The notes under the pieces: model-generated
Told to the model about the DNA's origin: nothing
Seen by the model: only the letters and a program-made list of their open reading frames with translations
Database searches by the model: none
In this document: piece after piece, positions 8,840-16,577 of the stretch
Numbering within the stretch: the first letter of the stretch is position 1
Layout: every line of letters starts with the position of its first letter
Program-made: the position numbers and the translations under genes
Source of the DNA: Oscillospiraceae bacterium
GTDB lineage: Bacteria; Bacillota; Clostridia; Oscillospirales; Oscillospiraceae
Assembly (NCBI GenBank): GCA_031260605.1
Contig: JAISLF010000048.1
Coordinates: 1 to 37,722, forward strand
Length of the DNA stretch: 37,722 nt
Direction of reading: 5' to 3'

Positions 8840-10083
8840 ACCTGACAAAACTTGAATTCAAGAAAATACTGCGCGGCAAAATCGTGTTGATTGCGATTAT
8901 TGCGGCAATGGGACTGAATGTTTTCACGCTTTTAGTTGGCGGAAGTCAGGATATGTATTCCGCGCAGGCGCCGGCTTTCCGCACAAATATTGCCGCCATT
9001 CAGGAGCAATACGGGTACTTTGCAGGAGCAATAACCGATGAGTGGACGGCAAAGTACACAGCCGAGGACGAGGCAATTTTGCGCGACCCGGCAAACCGCG
9101 TTTCGGAGCAGGAGCAGGAGCGCATAAAGCAGGAGCTGCGCGAAAACGGCGTTGACACGGACTATGCTGAGCAGAACCTGTCTGTATACTTCCTTACGGA
9201 AGACGCGCGTCGGCTTCACGCGCGGTATGAACCGATGGCATTTTCTTCGTTTTGGTATAAAAACGCGGCGGATTACGCGCAGAGCTTAGGCAGCGCCTAC
9301 CGCGAGAAATTCCCGGGCGCAAAGGGAGAAGCCCTTGCCGCCGACGCCGAGAACCGCTACAATTACCTTGCGGAAGAATACACGGCTTACTTCAACTACG
9401 ACTGGGGCTATGAAAAGCTGCGTAATATGATGACGACATATCCGCTAACAATCGGGCTTGTGATACTTATCGCGCTTGCCCCGCTGTTTTCCAATGAGTA
9501 CTCCCGAAAAACCGACGCGCTGATTCTCACGGCAAAGCACGGTAAAAAGCGGCTGATAACCGCAAAAATCAAGGCCGGGCTGCTGCTTGGCGTCGGTATA
9601 TGGGCTGTGATAACCTTGGTAAACATTATTCTTGTGTTTGCGCTGTACGGCACGGCAGGCAGCGAGGCGTACTGGCAAAACTGGATTGTTGACTGGGCGC
9701 CGTTTCCGTGGAATCAGGGGACAATTACGGTAATATCCGTTATTACGGGACTTGTCGGGGCTGTTTTTCTTTCAATAGCTGTTATGTTCATATCCTCGCT
9801 TTCCAAAACTCCGTTTGCCGCAATTATCGCGGGCGCAATCGTGCTTTTACTGCCAATGCTGGATTTTGCCTTCACGACAATTCCGTTTATCAATCGGCTC
9901 TACTGCTTTTCGCCGAGTGTGGTGCTCATTGGAATACGCGAATGGCAGTGGTTTGACCTTGCGTATATATTCGGCAAGGCGGTGCCTGTGCAGTATCTGA
10001 TAGGCGCGTTTGTTGCGGCGGCAGGCACGGTTGCGGCGTTTGTGAGTGTGCGTGTATTCCGCAGTCATCAGGTGGAGAATTAA
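8836..10083 (+). CDS. ABC-2 type permease
   Basis: The product has 415 residues. The first membrane segment is near 15-36. An extracytoplasmic loop of about 160 residues (37-197), rich in Glu, Arg and Tyr, separates it from five further hydrophobic segments between ~200 and the C-terminus. This layout is that of ABC-2 permeases with a large loop between the first two helices. It overlaps the ATPase gene by four bases, and AGGGAGG gives its ribosome site. It completes the sigma factor, membrane protein, ATPase and permease unit. Export of a toxic peptide or lipid is a reasonable guess from this context; nothing in the sequence fixes the substrate. Confidence 0.88.
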   Translation: MNLTKLEFKKILRGKIVLIAIIAAMGLNVFTLLVGGSQDMYSAQAPAFRTNIAAIQEQYGYFAGAITDEWTAKYTAEDEAILRDPANRVSEQEQERIKQELRENGVDTDYAEQNLSVYFLTEDARRLHARYEPMAFSSFWYKNAADYAQSLGSAYREKFPGAKGEALAADAENRYNYLAEEYTAYFNYDWGYEKLRNMMTTYPLTIGLVILIALAPLFSNEYSRKTDALILTAKHGKKRLITAKIKAGLLLGVGIWAVITLVNIILVFALYGTAGSEAYWQNWIVDWAPFPWNQGTITVISVITGLVGAVFLSIAVMFISSLSKTPFAAIIAGAIVLLLPMLDFAFTTIPFINRLYCFSPSVVLIGIREWQWFDLAYIFGKAVPVQYLIGAFVAAAGTVAAFVSVRVFRSHQVEN

Positions 10084-10112
10084 GGGGGGCGTTGTCCCGA
10101 CCTTCCACAAAG

Positions 10113-10160
10113 ATAAAGCTTAAGCCTGAGAAAAACAACTCCCTCAGGCTTAAGCTTTAT
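10113..10160. terminator. Bidirectional terminator between convergent operons
   Basis: ATAAAGCTTAAGCCTGAG (10113-10130) pairs perfectly with CTCAGGCTTAAGCTTTAT (10143-10160) around a 12-base loop: an 18-bp stem whose A/T-rich base serves either direction. It ends the sigma/ABC operon (plus) and the sugar operon (minus). Confidence 0.9.
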
Positions 10161-10185
10161 TTAATGGATATGATACTATGTTTGC

Positions 10186-11190
10186 TTACAGCGCAATTTT
10201 TTCTCGGTAGCTTCCGTCGAGTATTCGCCCCCACCATTCACGGTTATTCAGATACCAGTCAACCGTCTGCTTCAGTCCGTCGGCGAATTTTGTTTCGGGC
10301 AGCCAACCAAGCTCGTTATGTATTTTCGTCGGGTCGATTGCATAGCGCAAATCGTGCCCGGCACGGTCAGTCACAAAGGTAATCAGGCTCTCAGGCTTAC
10401 CCAAATACTCAAGTATCAGCTTGACAATGTCTATATTGCGCATCTCATTGTGTCCGCCGATGTTGTACACCTCGCCAACCCGTCCCTTTTGCAGAACGAG
10501 GTCAATTGCGCGGCAATGATCCTCAACATACAGCCAGTCGCGCACGTTCAGCCCCTCGCCGTAAACAGGCAGCTGCTTGTTATTCAGCGCGTTTGCAATC
10601 ATCAGCGGTATCAGCTTTTCGGGAAAGTGATACGGACCGTAGTTGTTTGAGCAGCGCGAGATTGTTACAGGCAGCTTGTAGGTTCTATTGTATGCAAACG
10701 CAAGTAAATCCGCGCTTGCCTTGCTTGCTGAATACGGACTTGAGGCATGTATCGGAGTCTCCTCCGTAAAAAACAAATCGGGGCGGTTAAGCGGAAGGTC
10801 GCCGTACACCTCATCTGTTCCGACCTGATGAAATCGCGCGGTTTTGAATTCGCGGCAGGCGTCCAGCAGCGTCTGCGTTCCGAGAATGTTGGTTCTCAGA
10901 AATACGCCGGGGTCGGTTATGCTGCGGTCAACGTGGCTTTCGGCCGCAAAGTTAACCACAACGTCAGGCCGTTCTTCCTCAAATAACTGAAACACCGCCG
11001 CTCGGTCTGTGATGTCGCCTTTTACAAAACGGAAATTCGGGTTTGCGGCGAGAGGTGCAAGCGTCTCAAGGTTTCCCGCATACGTCAGCGCGTCAAGGCA
11101 GACTATTTTATCCTGCGGATGCTGTGCGAGCATATGGTAAACGAAGTTGCTGCCGATAAAACCCGCTCCGCCGGTTATTAGATACGTCAT
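10186..11190 (-). CDS. rfbB: dTDP-glucose 4,6-dehydratase
   Basis: The product has 334 residues and is an extended SDR enzyme that turns dTDP-glucose into dTDP-4-keto-6-deoxyglucose. The NAD-binding GGAGFIG is at 7-13. The family active-site TDE is at 125-127, followed by VYGD, and Tyr153 and Lys157 form the YSASK motif. AESHVDRSI (83-91) is typical of RfbB/RmlB. It starts four bases after rfbA with no clear ribosome site, so it depends on coupling. rmlC and rmlD are absent from the window, so this operon does not itself make rhamnose; its 4-keto product instead suits the WecE-type aminotransferase at 15429-16553. It is the last gene of the sugar operon. Confidence 0.96.
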   Translation of the reverse strand: MTYLITGGAGFIGSNFVYHMLAQHPQDKIVCLDALTYAGNLETLAPLAANPNFRFVKGDITDRAAVFQLFEEERPDVVVNFAAESHVDRSITDPGVFLRTNILGTQTLLDACREFKTARFHQVGTDEVYGDLPLNRPDLFFTEETPIHASSPYSASKASADLLAFAYNRTYKLPVTISRCSNNYGPYHFPEKLIPLMIANALNNKQLPVYGEGLNVRDWLYVEDHCRAIDLVLQKGRVGEVYNIGGHNEMRNIDIVKLILEYLGKPESLITFVTDRAGHDLRYAIDPTKIHNELGWLPETKFADGLKQTVDWYLNNREWWGRILDGSYREKIAL

Positions 11191-11194
11191 ATTA

Positions 11195-11983
11195 TTAGTT
11201 AATCCAGTTGTTGTTTTTTGCTATTTCCCCGAGATCCGCCAGAGAAATACCCTGCCGCTCCTCAAGGATTCTTATGAAGTTGCCCGCGTCAATCAGGCTC
11301 TCAAAGGTTCCTGTATCCAGCCACGCGTATCCTCTGCCGAGCAGGTTAACGTGCAGCTCTTCGTTTTGAAGGTATATCCTGTTAAGGTCGGTTATTTCAA
11401 GCTCTCCGCGCGCCGAGGGCTTTAGCGTGCGTGCGTATTCAACTACGCGGTTATCGTAAAAATACAGTCCCGTTATTGCGTAGTTGGATTTCGGATTTTT
11501 CGGTTTTTCCTCAACGGACAGTGCTTTTCCGCGGTCGTCAAACTCCACAACGCCAAACCGCTCCGGGTCCTTTACCCAAAAGCCGAAAACTGTAGCGCCT
11601 TTTGGCTGCTCTGCCGCCTTTTTCAGCCGCTCCGAGAATCCAGACCCGTAAAAAATGTTATCGCCGAGGATAAGACAAACACTGTCCGTTCCGATGAAAT
11701 CCTTTCCGAGAATGAACGCCTGCGCCAGTCCATCCGGACTCGGCTGCTCGACATAGCTCAGGCTGATTCCAAACTGCGCGCCGTCTCCAAGAAGGTTCTT
11801 GAAATTCGGCAAGTCGCGCGGCGTTGAAATAATCAGGATTTCACGGATTCCGGCGAGCATAAGCACCGAAAGCGGATAGTAAATCATCGGCTTGTTGTAA
11901 ACCGGCAAAAGCTGCTTACTGGTAACCAGCGTCAGCGGTGAAAGCCGCGTGCCGGCACCTCCGGCAAGGATTATTCCCTTCAA
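11195..11983 (-). CDS. rfbA: Glucose-1-phosphate thymidylyltransferase
   Basis: The product has 262 residues and makes dTDP-glucose from glucose-1-phosphate and dTTP. The nucleotide-binding loop [13 protein letters not shown] is at ~6-18, followed by [24 protein letters not shown] carries the metal-binding Asp. At 262 residues it is somewhat shorter than the ~290-residue enterobacterial form because it lacks the C-terminal extension. The start is TTG at 11983, chosen because the protein then begins with the conserved [14 protein letters not shown] lies 10 bases upstream. It provides the substrate for RfbB directly downstream. Confidence 0.95.
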   Translation of the reverse strand: MKGIILAGGAGTRLSPLTLVTSKQLLPVYNKPMIYYPLSVLMLAGIREILIISTPRDLPNFKNLLGDGAQFGISLSYVEQPSPDGLAQAFILGKDFIGTDSVCLILGDNIFYGSGFSERLKKAAEQPKGATVFGFWVKDPERFGVVEFDDRGKALSVEEKPKNPKSNYAITGLYFYDNRVVEYARTLKPSARGELEITDLNRIYLQNEELHVNLLGRGYAWLDTGTFESLIDAGNFIRILEERQGISLADLGEIAKNNNWIN

Positions 11984-11996
11984 TTATGTAATGCTC

Positions 11997-13010
11997 CTAA
12001 TGTTTTTCGCGGCCTCTGAAAAATTCATCGAACCGTGCAGCTGTAAGTTCTTTTTTATAGTCCTTCATCATTTCGGTATATGATATGTATTTCGGTACAA
12101 ACCCAAAATCATTTTTTGCCTTTGTCATATCAAACAAAAACGACGGTGTGCGGTTAGCCTTATCTGGTCTGTAGACGATATTGCTCTTTTCGTTATCGCC
12201 AAACACTTCTATAACTGCCCGAGCCTGGTCTTCCAAATCCAGCTCAGTGCCGGAGGTCATGTTATACAGTCCATACGACTTATCGCTGCACAACGCAAGA
12301 AAAAATGCTTCTGCAACGTCTTTAACATATATTATATCACGGGAAATATGCGCGTCGCCCCAAATTTCAATATCTTCACCATTTTGCGCTTTTTCGATAA
12401 ACGTTCCGATGCCTGATTTATATGGCTTTCCATCCACATAAATTTCGGAATGCGGTCCAACACCATAAACCGGGGGGAGTCTGAACCATGCGCATTGCAT
12501 AGCGTGCTGCTGATTATAGTACTCCATAACATCAGACGCGGCGTTTTTGGAAATGACATATACCGCATGATCACCTGTAAAGTGAAAATCTCGCGGTTCG
12601 TCTTCTTTTATTGCAAAGCCTTTTTTCCATGCACCTGCGACATCGGAATAAGACGTACAGGAAATAACTTTCTTTATACCATTTTTGCGGCAATACTCCA
12701 GAACATTTATCAGCCCTATTACATTTACCTTGAAATAGTCCGCTGCATTTTCGGTTTCCACCAAGTCGGCTTTTTCGTTGACCGAAAGCAAACCTGCCGT
12801 AACGATAACGCCTTCCACCCCGGTTTTGGGCAGTTTTTCAAAGTCATCAGCCTTTGTAATGTCTAAAACCGCAAATTCCGCCCCTAATTTGCGGATTGCA
12901 TTTGCATGCTCAGGTCTGCGGCCTGTTGCTAAAACGCTGACACCTTCACTTATTAGCTTCTCCACGGTGTAAACACCAATAAAGCTTGTTCCGCCAATTA
13001 CGATAATCAT
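11997..13010 (-). CDS. NAD-dependent epimerase/dehydratase (extended SDR)
   Basis: The product has 337 residues. The Rossmann motif GGTSFIG is at 6-12, Ser/Thr near 118-120 and the catalytic Tyr151-x-x-x-Lys155 in YVISK. The C-terminal half should bind the sugar nucleotide. A TTG start at 13031 is possible, but ATG at 13010 overlaps the stop of the WbqC gene as ATGA and has GGAGGG 8 bases upstream, so it is preferred. In a dTDP-4-keto-6-deoxysugar operon it could reduce or epimerise the sugar ring. Its exact substrate, nucleotide-linked or lipid-linked, cannot be told. It is less conserved than RfbB, and its codon use leans toward A/T like the rest of the operon's middle part. Confidence 0.85.
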   Translation of the reverse strand: MIIVIGGTSFIGVYTVEKLISEGVSVLATGRRPEHANAIRKLGAEFAVLDITKADDFEKLPKTGVEGVIVTAGLLSVNEKADLVETENAADYFKVNVIGLINVLEYCRKNGIKKVISCTSYSDVAGAWKKGFAIKEDEPRDFHFTGDHAVYVISKNAASDVMEYYNQQHAMQCAWFRLPPVYGVGPHSEIYVDGKPYKSGIGTFIEKAQNGEDIEIWGDAHISRDIIYVKDVAEAFFLALCSDKSYGLYNMTSGTELDLEDQARAVIEVFGDNEKSNIVYRPDKANRTPSFLFDMTKAKNDFGFVPKYISYTEMMKDYKKELTAARFDEFFRGREKH

Positions 13011-13723
13011 TGTTGTTCCCTCCAGCCCCAAATGTAATACGGTGCTTCTGTGCCGACACTCAATAACAAATCCAAAACCGAAACCCCGTGAATAAACTCG
13101 CCGTGCTGCTGTGAATATTCAGGATAGCCGGAATAATCCTTCCAAATCAACTCAACGCCCGCTTCTGCAAACGACTCCGGCGTAATGTAATCCTTTGCCG
13201 CAGGACCGCTGATATATCGGCTTGAGCCTGACTGTTCACAAAATTCAATAAGCTTTCCCGTTTTGCCGTCATGTAGATTATATTCATCTGAAAGCACAAT
13301 TTTTGTTGTAATCCCAAGCTCGACACTTATTTCGCGAATAAATAACTCATTTACTTTAGCAATTAAGCTTTCGTTTTCTGCACGTGCATACAAATCAGCA
13401 AGCCAGCTTTCATAATGCTTCCAGAAAGGTGCTTTTGAATAGAACTGACGTATTGTCTGAAAATGTTTTTTTGCCCACGCTGAGCTGACCAACTCTGCCT
13501 GATCAATATGCTGGTCGTAAAGACCTTTTGTTTTTACAGGAATAGTTAGCCAGTGCGCACCGCTTGGAGTCTTAATCTGATTGCGGTTTAACCATGAGTG
13601 CTCTACATAGCGTACATCATTATATAACACAAATTCATCTGAATCGTGGATAATATCAAAATATCCTTTCCACGGAATATAAAACGGTTGTATAATACCG
13701 AGAGTTTTTTTTATTTCTGTCAC
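13007..13723 (-). CDS. WbqC family protein
   Basis: The product has 238 residues and matches the WbqC family along its length: LGIIQPFYIPWKGYFDII at the start, DEFVLYNDVRYVEHSWLNRNQIKT, WLTIPV, the SRYISGPAAKDYI segment and a C-terminal SVLDLL motif. WbqC genes occur in O-antigen, capsule and flagellar glycan clusters, next to aminosugar enzymes. The reaction has not been settled to my knowledge; a role in modifying the amino group is an inference. The start is GTG at 13723, overlapping the stop of the glycosyltransferase gene, with AGAGGTGG as ribosome site. Confidence 0.85.
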   Translation of the reverse strand: MTEIKKTLGIIQPFYIPWKGYFDIIHDSDEFVLYNDVRYVEHSWLNRNQIKTPSGAHWLTIPVKTKGLYDQHIDQAELVSSAWAKKHFQTIRQFYSKAPFWKHYESWLADLYARAENESLIAKVNELFIREISVELGITTKIVLSDEYNLHDGKTGKLIEFCEQSGSSRYISGPAAKDYITPESFAEAGVELIWKDYSGYPEYSQQHGEFIHGVSVLDLLLSVGTEAPYYIWGWREQQ

Positions 13724-14658
13724 TGCTCTTTTCCACCTCTAATCATTTCTCTTATAACATACTGCGGGGAATTATTGATGCTGACATAAATTCTGCCGAC
13801 ATATTCTCCGATAAGCCCCAACGATAACAGAATCATACCGCCGATAAACAGCAACGCCGCCATTGTTGAGGCATAGCCCATCGGCATTGCAGGAGTGATG
13901 ATTTTCTGTATAATCGTTACTAACCCGTAAACAAAACCAATCGCTGCTGCAAAGCACCCTGCAAACGCAGATAATCGCAGCGGCTTAACTGAAAATGCAG
14001 TAAACCCGTTCAACCATAAGCCGAGCGATTTTATAAACGTATAATGTCCCTCTCCGCTGAAGCGCTCCCGATCCTCCGCTATAACATATCCGATTTTATG
14101 TGTTGAGCGCAGCATCAGACCTTCAAAATACGGATACGGATTGTGGTATTTTGTTATTTCATCAACTACAAACCGCCGCATAACATTAAAGGTTCCGAAA
14201 TGCAAGTCTTTTGGCTTATTAAGCAGCCATTGAGACATAGCGTGATTTACGGCAGAACCAATTTTTTTAGCCAAGGATTGTTTTCGATTTATATATTTTG
14301 CAGTAACAATGTCAAACCCATCATTTAATTTATCAATCAAATCCCATAGCCTATAGGTAGGACACTGCCCATCGTCATCAAGAACAGTCAATATGTCTCC
14401 GGAGATGAGCGACATACCTGCAAGCAACGCTGAATTCTTTCCAAAATTACGCGCCAAATCAATCACGGTCAAATTCTGATGTGTTTTTGTCAAGGATTTC
14501 AGCACCGCGAGCACATTATCCGGGGAGCAATCGTTAACGCAGATGATTTCATAGCCGTATTCGGGTTTTTGACCCATAATTACATCTATTTCATCAATAA
14601 CCGCTTTTATCGTGTGCTCCGAGCCGTAGCAGGGTATTACAAATGATATTTTCTTCAT
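13720..14658 (-). CDS. Polyprenyl-phosphate glycosyltransferase, family GT2 (ArnC/GtrB-like)
   Basis: The product has 312 residues. A GT-A domain opens with ISFVIPCYGSEHTIKAVIDEI, has ICVNDCSPDN and the metal-binding LDDDGQ, and ends with the helices of the DPM1/GtrB type. Two membrane hairpins follow at about 230-255 and 265-295. Proteins of this build transfer a sugar from a nucleotide donor to undecaprenyl phosphate on the cytoplasmic face. Next to two small EmrE-like transporters and a GT-C enzyme, this one is likely the loading step of a lipid-linked sugar. It overlaps the WbqC start by four bases. GAGGT lies 7 bases before the ATG. Confidence 0.9.
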   Translation of the reverse strand: MKKISFVIPCYGSEHTIKAVIDEIDVIMGQKPEYGYEIICVNDCSPDNVLAVLKSLTKTHQNLTVIDLARNFGKNSALLAGMSLISGDILTVLDDDGQCPTYRLWDLIDKLNDGFDIVTAKYINRKQSLAKKIGSAVNHAMSQWLLNKPKDLHFGTFNVMRRFVVDEITKYHNPYPYFEGLMLRSTHKIGYVIAEDRERFSGEGHYTFIKSLGLWLNGFTAFSVKPLRLSAFAGCFAAAIGFVYGLVTIIQKIITPAMPMGYASTMAALLFIGGMILLSLGLIGEYVGRIYVSINNSPQYVIREMIRGGKEQ

Positions 14659-14685
14659 CAGATCGACCTCATATTGTTTGCGCTC

Positions 14686-15030
14686 TTATACGGCACTGCC
14701 CCAAACTGCGTACACGGCAATTCCCGCGATAATCAGACCTATGCCGATAAGGTTTCTTCGGCTGACCTTTTCCCCCAGCAGCAAATAGCTCAGGACCGGG
14801 ATAAAAACATACGCTGCGGCTTCAAGCAGCGCCCCGGTTGACAGCGGCACAAATCTGTACAGCGTCACCGTTCCGAGCGTTACGAGCAGGAATATCGAAT
14901 ACCCAATAATTACTTCACGGTTCAGATACGCGCGCAGTCCCGTATAATCGCGGCTTGCCGCTTTTTTCAGCAAAATTTGCGCAAAGGAGCTGACTAATAC
15001 ACAAATTATGAACAGTAAAATGTAAATCAT
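14686..15030 (-). CDS. Small EmrE/EamA-type membrane protein (ArnE/ArnF-like), subunit 1
   Basis: The product has 114 residues with four hydrophobic helices at about 1-20, 35-55, 65-85 and 92-112. The pattern near residue 15-25 (SSFAQILLKKAA) and YLLLGEKVSRRNLIGIGLIIAGI matches the SMR/EamA fold. ArnE and ArnF, which flip undecaprenyl-phosphate aminoarabinose in enterobacteria, are a pair of this size. Here too two such genes overlap (ATGA at 15027-15030) next to an ArnC-like gene. A multidrug-efflux role is less likely in this setting. Confidence 0.8.
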   Translation of the reverse strand: MIYILLFIICVLVSSFAQILLKKAASRDYTGLRAYLNREVIIGYSIFLLVTLGTVTLYRFVPLSTGALLEAAAYVFIPVLSYLLLGEKVSRRNLIGIGLIIAGIAVYAVWGSAV

Positions 15031-15383
15031 GAGGTGGATTCCCTCTTTTCGGAACCCATTACAGCAATTCCCGAAACAATAAGCACTGCCGCAATAACCT
15101 TAGGCAGAGTTATACTCTCGCCGAAAAGCACCAAGCCCCAGATGATACCCCAAATTACCGTTACGCCTTTGTTGGAAAACGCCGTCGTCAGCGGCATAAT
15201 ACGCAGTATACGTTGCCAAACCAGCGAGTACACCGCGAGAATTATCAGCGACCCCGCGTAAAAAGCGATAAACCCAAACGATAGAAATTCCTGCCGCGCC
15301 GCGAATTTTATAAGAACGCCGCAAAATGAGTATGCGGCGAAAAGTATATGAAGCGTCAGCAGATTTTTAAGTCGTTGATTCAT
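15027..15383 (-). CDS. Small EmrE/EamA-type membrane protein (ArnE/ArnF-like), subunit 2
   Basis: The product has 118 residues with four predicted membrane helices. The N-terminal helix begins LLTLHILFAAYSFCGVLIKFAA, helices 2 and 3 follow, and LFGESITLPKVIAAVLIVSGIAVMGSEK closes the EamA half-domain. It shares only the fold with its neighbour, as expected for a heterodimer in which the two subunits sit in opposite topology. The upstream ribosome site is weak. It probably forms one flippase with the 14686-15030 product. Confidence 0.8.
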   Translation of the reverse strand: MNQRLKNLLTLHILFAAYSFCGVLIKFAARQEFLSFGFIAFYAGSLIILAVYSLVWQRILRIMPLTTAFSNKGVTVIWGIIWGLVLFGESITLPKVIAAVLIVSGIAVMGSEKRESTS

Positions 15384-15428
15384 TGGTTTTGTTTTTTCTT
15401 GTAGGATAGTGAACTATGCATACGCCAT

Positions 15429-16553
15429 TTATACCACTTCACAAATCGAGTCAGCTACAAACTCTGCATCCTCAGTCGTCATATTCGCATGCAGCGGCAG
15501 TCTGAGTATGCACGAACCGTATTCCTCAGTCACCGGGCACGAGGACGGCTCATAGCCGAGTTTTCTGCCCATCGGAGCCGAATGAAGCGGCACATAGCAA
15601 ATATGGCACGCCGCTCCGCGTGCCTTCATCTCGTCAATTACCCGGTTTCGCACATCTGAATTCGGCAATATGATGTTATAAAGGTGTCCGTTATGCTCAC
15701 ATTCCGGCGGCACGACTTGCCGTTTCAGCTTTCCGGCTGTTTCAGCAGATTCTAAAATTCGCTGGTATGTATTCCAAACATTGAGCCGCTTACTCATTAT
15801 TTCGTCAAACCGCTCCATCTGCGCATACAAAACAGCCGCCAGAATATCAGACGGCAAAAATGATGAGCCAATGTCATGCCATGTATATTTATCAACCATT
15901 CCGCGTATAAGCTGACTGCGGTTAGTGCCTTTTTCGCGAATAATTTCGGCGCGTTCAAAGAAACGGTCCTCGTTCAGAACAATTCCGCCGCCCTCGCCCA
16001 TGACGTAGTTTTTCGTTTCGTGAAAGCTGTAACACCCGAACGGCGTCAGCGTTCCGCACGGTTGCCCTTTGTAATAAGAACCTACTGCCTGCGCGGAATC
16101 TTCAATAACAAAAATCCCGTATTTATCCGCAATTTTATTGATAACATCATACTCGCACGCAACGCCGGAGTAGTCCACAGTGTAAATCGCCTTTGTCTTG
16201 TCTGTGATTAGTCCTTCAATAAGCGTTTCGTCGATATTAAGCGTATCTCTGCGAATATCACAAAAAACAGGCTTAGCACCGCGCAAAAGAAAAGCGTTTA
16301 CGGTAGACGAAAACGTAAAGGACGGCACAATTATTTCGTCGCCCTCGCACAGGTCGATCAAGATGGACGCCATTTCAAGTGCCGCTGTGCCGGAGGTTGT
16401 AAGCAGCATATTTTTTATACCGAAACGCTGCTCAAACTGCTTATAAACAAGCGGAGTATACTTCCCGTCTCCGGAAAGTATACCGTTGCGCAAAACGTCA
16501 AGCACGTACTGCTCTTCTAATTCTGTTATGCTTGATTTTGTAAATCTTATCAT
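15429..16553 (-). CDS. wecE: dTDP-4-amino-4,6-dideoxygalactose transaminase
   Basis: The product has 374 residues and belongs to the DegT/DnrJ/EryC1/StrS PLP-dependent aminotransferases. Lys181 lies in SFHETKNYVMGEGGG; HETKN is the signature of the WecE/RffA branch, which aminates dTDP-4-keto-6-deoxyglucose at C4 with glutamate to give dTDP-Fuc4N. Other family marks are TTSGTAALE (52-60), PSFTFSSTVNAF and FVIEDSAQAVGS with the PLP-contacting Asp152. The substrate is supplied by RfbA and RfbB of the same operon. AAAAGGA precedes the ATG. The C-terminal SCILRLPLHANMT is typical of the family. An activity on another 4-keto sugar nucleotide is possible but less likely. Confidence 0.9.
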   Translation of the reverse strand: MIRFTKSSITELEEQYVLDVLRNGILSGDGKYTPLVYKQFEQRFGIKNMLLTTSGTAALEMASILIDLCEGDEIIVPSFTFSSTVNAFLLRGAKPVFCDIRRDTLNIDETLIEGLITDKTKAIYTVDYSGVACEYDVINKIADKYGIFVIEDSAQAVGSYYKGQPCGTLTPFGCYSFHETKNYVMGEGGGIVLNEDRFFERAEIIREKGTNRSQLIRGMVDKYTWHDIGSSFLPSDILAAVLYAQMERFDEIMSKRLNVWNTYQRILESAETAGKLKRQVVPPECEHNGHLYNIILPNSDVRNRVIDEMKARGAACHICYVPLHSAPMGRKLGYEPSSCPVTEEYGSCILRLPLHANMTTEDAEFVADSICEVV

Positions 16554-16577
16554 AGTTAACTCAGTCCTTTTCTGCGG

